This document shows positions 36,146-45,443 of a DNA stretch of 64,000 nt, piece after piece. The translations under genes and the position numbers were made by a program. Position 1 is the first letter of the stretch. Each line of letters starts with the position of its first letter. The notes under the pieces are model-generated. The model did no database searches, had not been told where the DNA came from, and saw nothing but the letters and a program-made list of their open reading frames with translations. Source of the stretch: Bacteroidota bacterium (GTDB lineage Bacteria > Bacteroidota > Ignavibacteria > Ignavibacteriales > Melioribacteraceae); assembly GCA_023381535.1 (NCBI GenBank), contig JAMCSN010000269.1:1-64000 (forward strand), read 5' to 3'.

Positions 36146-39100
36146 TCAACTCACCGAAACATGGTGCACATTATAACCAAGCAGTTCATTTACTTTTGCA
36201 AGAGAAGAAATTGCGGTTAAGTTCTGAGGATTATTTTTCACCGCCCATTCAAACATAATTTTAGCATTATCATACATCTCTTGAATAAAGAATACTTCTC
36301 CCAAACCCACACAAGCCGACGACGATCCGGGGACCAACCCCAATTCCTCTTCGAAACATGTCTTTGCTTTTTCAGTATCCCCTGTTATCAATGCAATATT
36401 GCCGGTCAAGTTTAACAATGCGTCATATTCAATTTTGGATCCGCTTGCCGGTGCTGAACTAAAATTTTCCAGAGATTCATCGAGGGCGTTCAACGCTAAT
36501 AAGAATTCCTGATCTGCAATGTGCACGCGCGCCCTTTCAAAATATTGAGTAAAAAGATTTTTGTTGATCGGATAAAAGATTTGCCGAGATTGGATATTCT
36601 TGTTCTGTAACCAAATCTCATCCGGAGTTGTACCCCACTTTTCAACAAATTTTTTCTTATTGACTTCCAATCGTTCTGCATATTTTTTTTCACCATCGGC
36701 TTTAAAACTTTTAGAGCCATAGTGATGAATGAAAACATCTTTTGCAATTACGGTTTTAAACCCAGCTAGCTGCGCACGTAGACAAAAATCATCATCTTCA
36801 TAATTGCCGGGAGAAAATCTTTCATCGAGTCCGCCGATTTTATCAATTACTTCTTTCTTAATTAATGTGCACAAAAACGCGATGCGGGGGAAGAATAGTT
36901 TTTCATTTTTATTTTTGGCAGAGATTGAAGAAGCATACTCATGCATTCCATCGAGAGAGGTGTACTTTGCATCTTTATCAATCTGCACACCGCTAACAAT
37001 ATTGCTGATGGGTCCTACCATTCCTATTTTTTTATCAGAAGCTGTCGATTCAATCATCTTCTCAAGCCATTGATCGGTAAAGACAATATCGTTATTGGCA
37101 ACAACGATATATTCACCTCTGCTCTCTAAGATTCCCTGGTTAACTGCGGCGGGGAATCCCTTGTTCTCATTGTTCAAAACTATTTTTATGTTCTCATACT
37201 TCTTACCGAGACCGTCCAGATAACTTTGGGTTCCATCTGTACTGCAATTATCAATCACGATTAATTCATAGTCACCAGTGGTATATTTCTGGAGCGAGGC
37301 GATAAATTCTTTCGTATAGTTGAGAGCATTATAGGTCAAGGTTATGATCGAAACCTTTGGTTTCTTATCTTCATTCAACTCACTAGTTACGCTCGGGGAA
37401 GTTTTCAAATGCTTACCGTTTTTTCCGTTAAGCATATCGAGACGCAACTCATAATTTTTTAGAAGAGGATCACTGGGCGCAAACTTTTTCAAATCATGCA
37501 GCAGCTTCTCTGCTTCTATATACCTCGAGGATTCAATCATAGCAGATAAAGTTTTTTTGTTGGCTTCAATCAACTGTGTTAGAGTAAAAGGTAAATTGTT
37601 GTTGACAATCTCTTCATTTTCTCTCTTCATCACGGCAAGTCTGGCAATTTCATTTTTCCATTTTGTATAGAATTTAACCGCCGCACTTCCACTCATTTTA
37701 TAGCGCGACGCTTCATCCGGAGTAGATTTCCCTTCAAAATGAATTACAACAGATTTCGGTTCATAATAAATTTTCTTTCCAGCTTGTAATATTTTAAAAC
37801 ATAAATCCAGGTCCTCGAAGTACATAACATACTCTTCTTCGAATCCATGAACTGATTTGAATAGATCGGAAGAAATGAATAAACATGCGCCTGTAACCGC
37901 TTCTACAAACCCAGGCTGATTAACAATCGGATCATCTTCCTTTAACCCTAGGTATCGATGTACCGGCCAAAGCGGATATTCAGGATGAACATTTAATAAG
38001 TATTCAACGCCGCTATGCTGAATTGTTCTATCCGGATATAAAAGTTTTGAGCCAACTATCCCGATGCTCTCATCCATCAATAATCTGTTAATGCCATACG
38101 AAAGCCAATTCTCCCGCACCATCGTATCGTTGTTGAGAAATACCAGAACTTTACCTTCTGCAGCAGCAACGCCTGCATTGCAAGCTCCCGCAAATCCTTT
38201 ATTCGTTTTATTGTTCACAACTTTTAGATCATGATACTCTTCGCATGCCGAGATTAAAAACTTTTCTGTTTCATCAGAGCTTGCATTGTTAACAACAATA
38301 ACCTCAAAGTCCTCCCTGCCGTTATTAACAGAGTAAATTGTTTCCAAACATTTCTGTGTGAACTCAACTTTATTATAAACTGGAATAATAACGGATGCAG
38401 AATAGGAGTTGTGGTGTTTCACTTTTGAAGTAATAATAGAGTAATCTTTCTCTTCAGCCGAAACGGGTGTTTCCGTTAGCGGCTTACGCGCAATGAATCT
38501 TATTTCTTCTCCATTACCATTCAATTCCACTTTGCTTATGATATCGGAAGAGATTCCTTTCACCGCGGGGCGGTAATACTTTTCAATTGTATCTGCGAGC
38601 TGAGTGCGGTTGTAATCTCCCGAGGCAGTATACAATCTCTCGATTATGAATCCGGCATTTTCCAAATGCTTTCTTAGCGTAACTGGAGAGTAGTGCACAT
38701 AATGATAGAACGGATCGAGCCATTCCCATCCTTCTCCCATTAAGAATGAACAGATAGATTCAATGTTGGGAACAATCCCGCATAATAATCCTCCCGGTTG
38801 AAGTAGTCCATAAATTTTTTCAAGCGCTAATTTTGGTTCCGGCAGATGTTCAAGAACATGATTCAAAGTAATCACTTTAAAAGATTCTTTCTCAAGAGAC
38901 GTATCAAGGAACTGTTCGCTCGATGCTTCTATCTTCAACTTTGTTTTGGCAAACTCCACACCCCTCTTTGTTATTTCGATTCCACGGGGAACAAAACCGT
39001 AAGAGCGCGCATTATCTAAAAATGCTCCCCATCCGCAGCCGATATCCAAAATCTTCCCTTCCGGTTTTGTGTACTTCATTATTTCTTTAATCCAATAATC

Positions 39101-39394
39101 TCTTCTGAGCAGACTATTTTTTATCTCGGTCTGATCCTTCGGTAAAAACATCTGCGGGGCATCGGTGTTGTAAGTTTGGTAAAGCTGTTCCATCGCATGT
39201 TTATTGAGCCGTGTTCTCAAATAGATCGTTCCACAGTTGCCGCATTTAACAATGTCCGCAGATTTTCTATAAGCATCCGCCCTGCTGCTTCCGCAGTAAG
39301 GGCATTGAATCACTTCATAGTTCTCCTGCATCATTTTAACTTTTTCATTGTTTTCAGCCAGTTTGGAATTTTCTTTATTCATTAAATCATCCAT
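36146..39394 (-). CDS. zinc-ribbon/methyltransferase/double GT2 glycosyltransferase/TPR fusion
   Basis: 1082 residues. In order: a CPYC...CGNC zinc ribbon (C31, C34, C51, C54), a class I SAM methyltransferase (about 90-310, ILDIGCGWGAFL), a first family 2 glycosyltransferase (about 336-600; SVIIPVYN, NNDT, and a YFEDLDLCF acceptor-side motif), a linker, a second GT2 (about 681-930; VSIITLTYN, VANNDIVF, YEDDDFCLR), then TPR-like repeats (about 965-1075). Such multidomain proteins build or modify glycans in several steps. Position next to a flagellar cluster suggests flagellin or other surface glycosylation; sugar and acceptor cannot be read from sequence. It is separated by 28 bases from the next giant gene and probably co-transcribed with it. 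Confidence 0.85.
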   Translation of the reverse strand: MDDLMNKENSKLAENNEKVKMMQENYEVIQCPYCGSSRADAYRKSADIVKCGNCGTIYLRTRLNKHAMEQLYQTYNTDAPQMFLPKDQTEIKNSLLRRDYWIKEIMKYTKPEGKILDIGCGWGAFLDNARSYGFVPRGIEITKRGVEFAKTKLKIEASSEQFLDTSLEKESFKVITLNHVLEHLPEPKLALEKIYGLLQPGGLLCGIVPNIESICSFLMGEGWEWLDPFYHYVHYSPVTLRKHLENAGFIIERLYTASGDYNRTQLADTIEKYYRPAVKGISSDIISKVELNGNGEEIRFIARKPLTETPVSAEEKDYSIITSKVKHHNSYSASVIIPVYNKVEFTQKCLETIYSVNNGREDFEVIVVNNASSDETEKFLISACEEYHDLKVVNNKTNKGFAGACNAGVAAAEGKVLVFLNNDTMVRENWLSYGINRLLMDESIGIVGSKLLYPDRTIQHSGVEYLLNVHPEYPLWPVHRYLGLKEDDPIVNQPGFVEAVTGACLFISSDLFKSVHGFEEEYVMYFEDLDLCFKILQAGKKIYYEPKSVVIHFEGKSTPDEASRYKMSGSAAVKFYTKWKNEIARLAVMKRENEEIVNNNLPFTLTQLIEANKKTLSAMIESSRYIEAEKLLHDLKKFAPSDPLLKNYELRLDMLNGKNGKHLKTSPSVTSELNEDKKPKVSIITLTYNALNYTKEFIASLQKYTTGDYELIVIDNCSTDGTQSYLDGLGKKYENIKIVLNNENKGFPAAVNQGILESRGEYIVVANNDIVFTDQWLEKMIESTASDKKIGMVGPISNIVSGVQIDKDAKYTSLDGMHEYASSISAKNKNEKLFFPRIAFLCTLIKKEVIDKIGGLDERFSPGNYEDDDFCLRAQLAGFKTVIAKDVFIHHYGSKSFKADGEKKYAERLEVNKKKFVEKWGTTPDEIWLQNKNIQSRQIFYPINKNLFTQYFERARVHIADQEFLLALNALDESLENFSSAPASGSKIEYDALLNLTGNIALITGDTEKAKTCFEEELGLVPGSSSACVGLGEVFFIQEMYDNAKIMFEWAVKNNPQNLTAISSLAKVNELLGYNVHHVSVS

Positions 39395-39422
39395 TCTTTT
39401 TGTTAGCAGCCGTTAAATATTT

Positions 39423-42400
39423 TTATTTGAGAACCGGCTGTGCTTGAGAAATATTTTGTTCAGAGATCAGATTTTTAATTGCATGAGCAAATTCATTCTG
39501 TGGTTCAATTTCCAGAACCCTCATTACAAGTTTTTCGGCAGATGAAAAATCGCCGAGCGTTAGTTGCAGATTTGCAATCGAAAGCAGAAGCGGGCAGTTA
39601 TTCGGCTCGGCAATAAGAAGCTGTCTATAGATATCAATTGCATTTTTATAACTGCCCATATCGGAATACAAATCTGCAAGTATCTTAATCAGTTGGGTAT
39701 TATTCGGTTCAATTGAAATTGCTTTGAGCATGTTTTCAATCGCGGCTTTATCGTCTCCGAGCTGCTTGAGTACAATTGCTAAACCGGCAAAAGATGTTGC
39801 ATGCTTCGGTAAATAAGAAATTGCTTCTGCGAAACATTGCTTTGCATCCTCAAGATTTCCTTCGTTTAGATAAACATTCGCTTGCCTGTAAAATGATATT
39901 CCTTTCATTACCTCTAATGCAATGCCGGTTGATATTCCAAACTGAATTTGATTCAGCGTTCCAATCAGTTTTAAATCGTAGTATGAAATTTCCTCCACAT
40001 TATCCGGATGAATACTATAGTCAAACGCAGATTTAATAAATAATGATGCATGTTCGTTTCCCATAAGGTCAAGAATTCTTCCGGCGCTAAGTAGAATTTT
40101 TGTTTGGTCGTCAAGCAAGAATAAATTTTGATAAGTAATAGATACTCTCTCGCTCATGTTGTATTTGCTGCATAGATCGGCATTGCAAATAGCTGCCGTT
40201 ACATTTTCTTTATTGAATGCAATTGCATGCCCGAAATGGAGGAGCGCTTTCTCATCATTTCCCTTTAGCCGTTTTATTACTCCGAGCAGCAGATGAATTT
40301 CTGAAAATTGCGATTCGTAGCTCTTCCTTGAATCGAGATAACCGGATTGATCTGATTTCGATAATTCTTTGAAGCTGTGTAAACTTTTTGCTTCCAATTC
40401 AGCATAATTGAAGAGAGCCATCTTACAATAAATTTCCGCACTCTCAAGATCGCCGTCGAGTAATTTTACTTTAGCAAGTTTTTCTAACGAATCCACGACT
40501 GCATTTTTTGTCGCGAGTAGATAACCATGCCCGAACTTCATATCGGGTTCAAGGTGATTTCCTTCAGCCCATTCATTCCATGCATTAATGAACACAACGC
40601 GTTTATCATCTTCTCTTTCGAGTACACGATCCATTTCCTGCATTAACCATTTCTGATACTCTTCGGGAGTTGAGTTGTGAAGAATCCATGCGCCTATCTT
40701 TGCTCTTCGTGCGGTGTTATCCCAAGAAGGAACCACGCATGCATAACCGTTATCCTCTTTTGATAACTCGGAAGCCATAATCGGCCAAGCTTTTGCGTAG
40801 TCAATCACTATCGCCTGGTTGTTGATAAATTCTTCTCCCCCTAAGCTTGCAATGCTCTGCCACTTATTCAGTTTATTAATCTCGCCTGAACCGGGTTGAA
40901 AAACTACTTCGGCGTCAAATCCTTTTTCCAACCAATAGTTCTTAGAATATTTTTCGAATCCTGTTTTCATTGCAACGAGATAAATTCCTCCAAGTCCCGA
41001 TTGTTCTGCAAGATCGCGCCAAATTGATATCAATCTTTCCAATTCCGGAATAGCGGCAGGCCTGTAAATCATGAAGAGAGGTTTATTATCAATTCTTATA
41101 TACCGTTTATCTGCGAATGCTTTGTAGAGCCATTCAAAATGTTGAACTGCATCTTCATCGCCGCCGTAAACCTGCTCTTGCAGCATTTCAGATTCTCTCC
41201 CATCCCATCGCTTTGTCCAATTCTCATTTGCCCATGCAAGACAGAATGGAAATTCGGGTTTACCTGATTGCAACACTTCATTGAATGGTCTTTCCAATAA
41301 TCTCTTTCCGTTAAACCAGTAGTGGTAATAACAGAATCCTTCAATGCCATACTGCTTTGCAAGTTCAGCTTGAGCAATTCTTGATTCTTCAAGACGTAAG
41401 TCATAGAATCCGAGATCCGACGGAAGATGGGGTTGATAATGCCCAGGGAATAATGGTTTTGCTTTGGTAACATTCGTCCACTCGGTAAAACCCTTTCCCC
41501 ACCAGCTATCATTTTGCGGAAAAGGATGAAATTGGGGAAGGTAAAGTGAAATGAGCCGGAAAGGATTTTGTGCAAGAAAATTATTAATCAAGTCTTGATT
41601 GCGGTTATACTCGAACAAAGCAGCCGTTTGTATCTCGTCATTCTTCTTGATTCCATCAACTGAAATTTTCTCAAGCGCTTTTTCTACGGCAAACAAAACA
41701 CGATTCACCGGAATTTCGGATGCCGGTCCATGCGCAGCATAAATTATTTCCGAATTTATCCCGTTTGCATAATTGCCGCTGTAAGGTAAATACTTTTTAA
41801 AGGCGCGGTACTCGCCAAGTAGAATAATTCCGTAAGTATTAACTGCATTGGCTGCGTGTGCAATAGCACTGTCAATCCCAACAAATACTTTTGCCCTCTT
41901 AACTACTTCCGCAGTTTCAAGAATTGTGAGCGCTCCGCATAAATTAACAGCGTTAAGAGCTTTATCTTTTGATAAAACCGAACGGTGTCCAACTTCTACA
42001 ATTTGCAGATTCCACTTTGCTTTTATTCTGCGTGCTAATGCAATCCAATTATCATCATTCCAATCGCGCGTGTACTCATTAGAGAGACAATGAAATACTA
42101 CATAGTTCTCCTGCAGTTTTAAATTATCGACACTTTGCTTTTCATAATCTCTGATGTAGAGCTGCGGTGCATCGGTTAAAATCGGCAGCCCTGCATTCTG
42201 ACAAAATGCGGAGAGCAGATTTCCATGATTGTAATAGTTCTCAAGTGTTATATCAATTCTGCCGACATTCTTTTCGAGTGGAAGCTCACATGTAGGGCAA
42301 ACTCTTTTTTGAATATGAAGATCAAACACTTCATCGAACAATCCGCTGTTCTTCAGAAATATCCATTCGGTTAGGCAGCTTACCGTATATGTTTCGTTGA

Positions 42401-44096
42401 TATAAGGATTTGAATCAATAATATCCCGGTAAGCCGGTTTGGTAACCCAAACAATGTATGAATCGGGATATAAATTTCTTACGTAGCGCGCAACCGGCTC
42501 GCATGCAATAATATCACCTATATGTTCTACCAATCCAATTGCAATCAAATTTTGCGGAAGCGCATTCAGTTTCTTATTTGCATCTACTCTCGGTCTGACT
42601 GCATGCTTAACTATCTTCTGCTTTGCCAGTTTAAATTTGGCTATACAGAAACCAAATTTTTCCTTTGATAGTGCTATAATGTCAAACCGAGGATCAGATT
42701 CAATTAATTGTAAACTTTTTCTATGTTTTACATGAAAAACATCATCCAAAGCTATTATACATTCACTTTCCAAATTTTCTATCAGATAACTAAACTCTAC
42801 ATATCCCATATGTCCGCCACTATCGAGCAGGACAAAATCCGGTTTGTAATTAAACTTTCGTAAAAGTTCACCTAACAAATCATCTTTAATTCCCGGGAAA
42901 TCGGTTTCTTTATAGTAAAGATTGGGGCGTTCTTCTTCTTGATGATCGACAAAAATTTCAGAAAAACCGACTTCATCAACAGTTGTACGTCTTATTTCTT
43001 CAAGATTGGGTAATAAACTTCTAGGAATAGATAATCCGTTATGAAGATTAACATAACGAATCAGTCTGTAATCCATAAGATTTTCGATAGCACATGAATG
43101 AAATGCCGGATTAATTTCTATCGAGTGGAATTCAGCATCTTCCATTTCTAATGATTTTAGAGTTGACGCTATTATTTTAGTAGTTCCTTTACCGAGAAAT
43201 GTACCCGTCTCAATTATTCTTTGAGGTCGCTTCCATTGGAATACTCGCGAAATAGTTTGAGCAAAAAGGGATTGCTCTCCAATTTTTACTACTTCATGTC
43301 CCTCACCATATTGTGATGTAATTTTAATTTCTGATTTAGGTTGAGTAACATGTTCAGTAAGGCTTTCTTCTTTCTTAGCGACGATAAACATATCATCAGG
43401 ATTGATTCCAAGAAGTATTTCAATTACAGTAAGATTATGTGAATTGAAAAGTTTTGTAATTGCTCGTGGGTTAAATAAGTACAAATGTTCCTTGGGACGG
43501 AATTGTAACCATTCCTCATTTTCATGTCGGAAAGAAGGAGTTTGAAAAATACAGACCCCTCCGTCAGTCAACAATTCACTTATCCTTATAGTTGCTTTAA
43601 CCGGATCAGCAAAATGTTCAAACACATCAAAGCCAACAATTGCATCAAATTTTTTAATTGGCAGATCAACGTCAGGGAATAATCCGGGAATGACATCAGT
43701 TAGGTTGAATTTTTGTTTGGCAAATTGACAAGTGTCTTCGCCTACTTCGATTCCAATAACTTTTTTTACTCCTTTAGAAGCAGTATAATGAAGAAATCCG
43801 CCATGTGCACAGCCAATCTCCAATAAGGATTCAACATTGCTATTATGTTTCTCCAGTATGCCAAACCATGTTTGAATTCTTCCCTCAAAATCTACGGCAG
43901 ATCTTTCTTCAATAGATGGTCCTTTAGATACATTCACAACATGATTATTCCAATAATTATCAAGTGTGTAAAAACTCTTTAAATTCTCTGCATCAAGATT
44001 TTCTTCGTAAACTAACGTTCCACAAAGAGAACATTCTAAATAAAGTTTATGAACAGATTTATGAAGTTTTCCACCACACCAGCAAGTGTCTTTCAT
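39423..44096 (-). CDS. five-domain giant: two methyltransferases, GT9, WbsX-type glycosyltransferase, TPR
   Basis: 1557 residues. In order: a Cys pair at the N-terminus (CWC...CSLC), methyltransferase 1 (about 70-240, LLEIGCAHGGFL, VFEHFADP), a second methyltransferase of the cephalosporin-hydroxylase/rhamnosyl O-methyltransferase type (about 290-480, IIETGTFLGKGTTKII), a family 9 ADP-heptose-type glycosyltransferase (about 515-830, GLVEHIGDIIACEP, GIDSAIAHAANA), a WbsX/GH99-like glycosyltransferase (about 848-1190, YLPQFHPFPQNDSWWGKGFT, GFCYYHYWFNGKRLLERP, INAWNEWAEGNHLEPD) and TPRs (about 1205-1550). TAGGT precedes the ATG. The combination implies assembly and O-methylation of a surface glycan in one polypeptide. 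Acceptor unknown; flagellin is a candidate by location. Confidence 0.85.
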   Translation of the reverse strand: MKDTCWCGGKLHKSVHKLYLECSLCGTLVYEENLDAENLKSFYTLDNYWNNHVVNVSKGPSIEERSAVDFEGRIQTWFGILEKHNSNVESLLEIGCAHGGFLHYTASKGVKKVIGIEVGEDTCQFAKQKFNLTDVIPGLFPDVDLPIKKFDAIVGFDVFEHFADPVKATIRISELLTDGGVCIFQTPSFRHENEEWLQFRPKEHLYLFNPRAITKLFNSHNLTVIEILLGINPDDMFIVAKKEESLTEHVTQPKSEIKITSQYGEGHEVVKIGEQSLFAQTISRVFQWKRPQRIIETGTFLGKGTTKIIASTLKSLEMEDAEFHSIEINPAFHSCAIENLMDYRLIRYVNLHNGLSIPRSLLPNLEEIRRTTVDEVGFSEIFVDHQEEERPNLYYKETDFPGIKDDLLGELLRKFNYKPDFVLLDSGGHMGYVEFSYLIENLESECIIALDDVFHVKHRKSLQLIESDPRFDIIALSKEKFGFCIAKFKLAKQKIVKHAVRPRVDANKKLNALPQNLIAIGLVEHIGDIIACEPVARYVRNLYPDSYIVWVTKPAYRDIIDSNPYINETYTVSCLTEWIFLKNSGLFDEVFDLHIQKRVCPTCELPLEKNVGRIDITLENYYNHGNLLSAFCQNAGLPILTDAPQLYIRDYEKQSVDNLKLQENYVVFHCLSNEYTRDWNDDNWIALARRIKAKWNLQIVEVGHRSVLSKDKALNAVNLCGALTILETAEVVKRAKVFVGIDSAIAHAANAVNTYGIILLGEYRAFKKYLPYSGNYANGINSEIIYAAHGPASEIPVNRVLFAVEKALEKISVDGIKKNDEIQTAALFEYNRNQDLINNFLAQNPFRLISLYLPQFHPFPQNDSWWGKGFTEWTNVTKAKPLFPGHYQPHLPSDLGFYDLRLEESRIAQAELAKQYGIEGFCYYHYWFNGKRLLERPFNEVLQSGKPEFPFCLAWANENWTKRWDGRESEMLQEQVYGGDEDAVQHFEWLYKAFADKRYIRIDNKPLFMIYRPAAIPELERLISIWRDLAEQSGLGGIYLVAMKTGFEKYSKNYWLEKGFDAEVVFQPGSGEINKLNKWQSIASLGGEEFINNQAIVIDYAKAWPIMASELSKEDNGYACVVPSWDNTARRAKIGAWILHNSTPEEYQKWLMQEMDRVLEREDDKRVVFINAWNEWAEGNHLEPDMKFGHGYLLATKNAVVDSLEKLAKVKLLDGDLESAEIYCKMALFNYAELEAKSLHSFKELSKSDQSGYLDSRKSYESQFSEIHLLLGVIKRLKGNDEKALLHFGHAIAFNKENVTAAICNADLCSKYNMSERVSITYQNLFLLDDQTKILLSAGRILDLMGNEHASLFIKSAFDYSIHPDNVEEISYYDLKLIGTLNQIQFGISTGIALEVMKGISFYRQANVYLNEGNLEDAKQCFAEAISYLPKHATSFAGLAIVLKQLGDDKAAIENMLKAISIEPNNTQLIKILADLYSDMGSYKNAIDIYRQLLIAEPNNCPLLLSIANLQLTLGDFSSAEKLVMRVLEIEPQNEFAHAIKNLISEQNISQAQPVLK

Positions 44097-44428
44097 GTTG
44101 TACCTATCTATTTGCTAAAAAATATTGTTTATAGAAATATTTGATAGGAGAAACATTCTAATTTTGTACCAATCCGGAATGAAATGTTTTGAATAAATTC
44201 ATAGTGTCTTGTGATGGGTATTGGCATAATGGCTATTAATAGCCACTGAGATTTCTAGCTAATTTTCTTTTTTTGAAGTTGAACAGAACTTGCTTATAGC
44301 AAGTGTACAATAAGTGGGAATGATATGGTTTCGATAAGACATCTGATGGAAAGTTTTATCAGGTGATGAAATTAACATACACCGAATGCAGCATCGGAAT
44401 CTAAATTTTCTCGCAGGCAAGCACTGCG
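44097..44428. other. 332-bp non-coding region with several hairpins
   Basis: No ORF. It holds a perfect 16-bp palindrome TGGCTATTAATAGCCA (44230-44245), a 7-bp stem with 3-base loop (ACTTGCT-TAT-AGCAAGT, 44288-44304) and a weaker inverted repeat CATCTGAT/ATCAGGTG near 44340-44365. None is followed by a convincing T run. They may be binding sites or part of the UTRs of the flanking minus-strand genes. Confidence 0.45.
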
Positions 44429-44815
44429 CTAAACCACATTCTTCTCTGCCAAGACTTTGTCTATCGACTTCATCAGTATCTTCATGTCTATGGGTTTGGT
44501 GAGGAACTGATCGGCTCCGGCATCGGATGCCATTTTCATTTCTTTGGTGGTGTTGTATGCGGTGATAATAAAGATAGCTACATTTTCGTACTTCTTGGAT
44601 GCTTTAAGTTCTTTGGTAAGCTGTATTCCGTCTTTCGCGTCCCGCAGCGATATATCCATCAATATTATATTGAAATCCAGCTTTGCGATAATATTATAGA
44701 AAGCGTTAACTGTGCCAACAGTATAAACTTCAAATCTTTGAGAAAGAAAAAAACGAAGAAAGTCCTGAGACAGCTCTTCGTCATCTACAACAAGAACTCT
44801 GGGTTTTCCATCCAT
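44429..44815 (-). CDS. single-domain response regulator (CheY-like receiver)
   Basis: 128 residues covering one receiver domain: acidic pair VVDDEE, phosphoacceptor D54 in ILMDISLRD, Thr/Ala in IITAYN and the conserved Lys in FLTKPID. There is no output domain, so it acts by protein contact or phosphotransfer. It is the last gene of the fliS-fliD-fliT-flgM group, 36 bases after flgM. It may relay signals to the flagellar motor or to the kinases encoded further upstream in the cluster. Partner not determinable. Confidence 0.88.
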   Translation of the reverse strand: MDGKPRVLVVDDEELSQDFLRFFLSQRFEVYTVGTVNAFYNIIAKLDFNIILMDISLRDAKDGIQLTKELKASKKYENVAIFIITAYNTTKEMKMASDAGADQFLTKPIDMKILMKSIDKVLAEKNVV

Positions 44816-44851
44816 GGAATTTTTCTCGTAAGTGTTCTGTTTTAAAGGTAA

Positions 44852-45103
44852 TTAAAACTGAAATTCTTTCAAAATCTTTTCAGTAATTTTATTTAGAACC
44901 TCATCAGAGTTGTAGAAACCCGATGCAATTTTTTGGCGAATTGCACTGATCCACTGTGAGTTTGATTCGCTTTTGTTCAACTCTTTGGCTTCGCCGGAGA
45001 TTTCAATTTTGTCTCTTTGCTCAGAGACCGGATTGCTTTCAGCTTTATTAACTTTGGCTGAACCAACCATATTAGTATTGTTTGATATCCCTTTGATTTC
45101 CAC
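44852..45103 (-). CDS. flgM: anti-sigma-28 factor FlgM
   Basis: 83 residues, starting at GTG (45103) with AAAGGT six bases upstream. The pattern DKIEISGEAKEL followed by WISAIRQKIASGFYNSDEVLNKITEKIL matches the FlgM sigma-28-binding half (D-x-I-x-IS, then I-x-x-I-x-x-G-x-Y). FlgM holds FliA inactive until the hook-basal body is complete and exports it. A sigma-28-type promoter precedes flagellin in this window. fliA itself is not in the window. Confidence 0.85.
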   Translation of the reverse strand: MEIKGISNNTNMVGSAKVNKAESNPVSEQRDKIEISGEAKELNKSESNSQWISAIRQKIASGFYNSDEVLNKITEKILKEFQF

Positions 45104-45107
45104 GTAG

Positions 45108-45443
45108 TTACCTTTTATATAAAGTTAATTTTTTTCTTTGTAAAGTTGCCGATAATTCTTTCTCCAGTCTTTTTTCTTCACTGGAGAAAACCTTAACTAT
45201 ATTATCGAACTTTTCTTCAATTTGTTTAGCCTTGGGAAAAAGTTCTTTTTCATACCGCTTTAGCTGTGAAGAGCCAAATTCTTCCAACATTTTTCCCTTG
45301 AGTTCATGAACCTGCTTCATAGCGTTTACTGTTCGCGGAAAAACAGTGTCAAAACTTTCAAACGTTAATGAATCCAAAGCGTCTGCAACAGATATAAGCA
45401 AACTATTAAGATTCTCGATTTGTACGTTGATAGTGTTCATCAT
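45108..45443 (-). CDS. FliT-like flagellar chaperone candidate
   Basis: 111 residues, predicted largely alpha-helical, Lys/Glu-rich (coiled-coil-like EKELFPKAKQIEEKFD region), no signal peptide. It overlaps the fliD stop by four bases and ends four bases before flgM. In many bacteria the gene following fliS-fliD is fliT, the FliD export chaperone, and the size and helical character fit. Sequence similarity is too weak to name it with certainty. Confidence 0.55.
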   Translation of the reverse strand: MMNTINVQIENLNSLLISVADALDSLTFESFDTVFPRTVNAMKQVHELKGKMLEEFGSSQLKRYEKELFPKAKQIEEKFDNIVKVFSSEEKRLEKELSATLQRKKLTLYKR

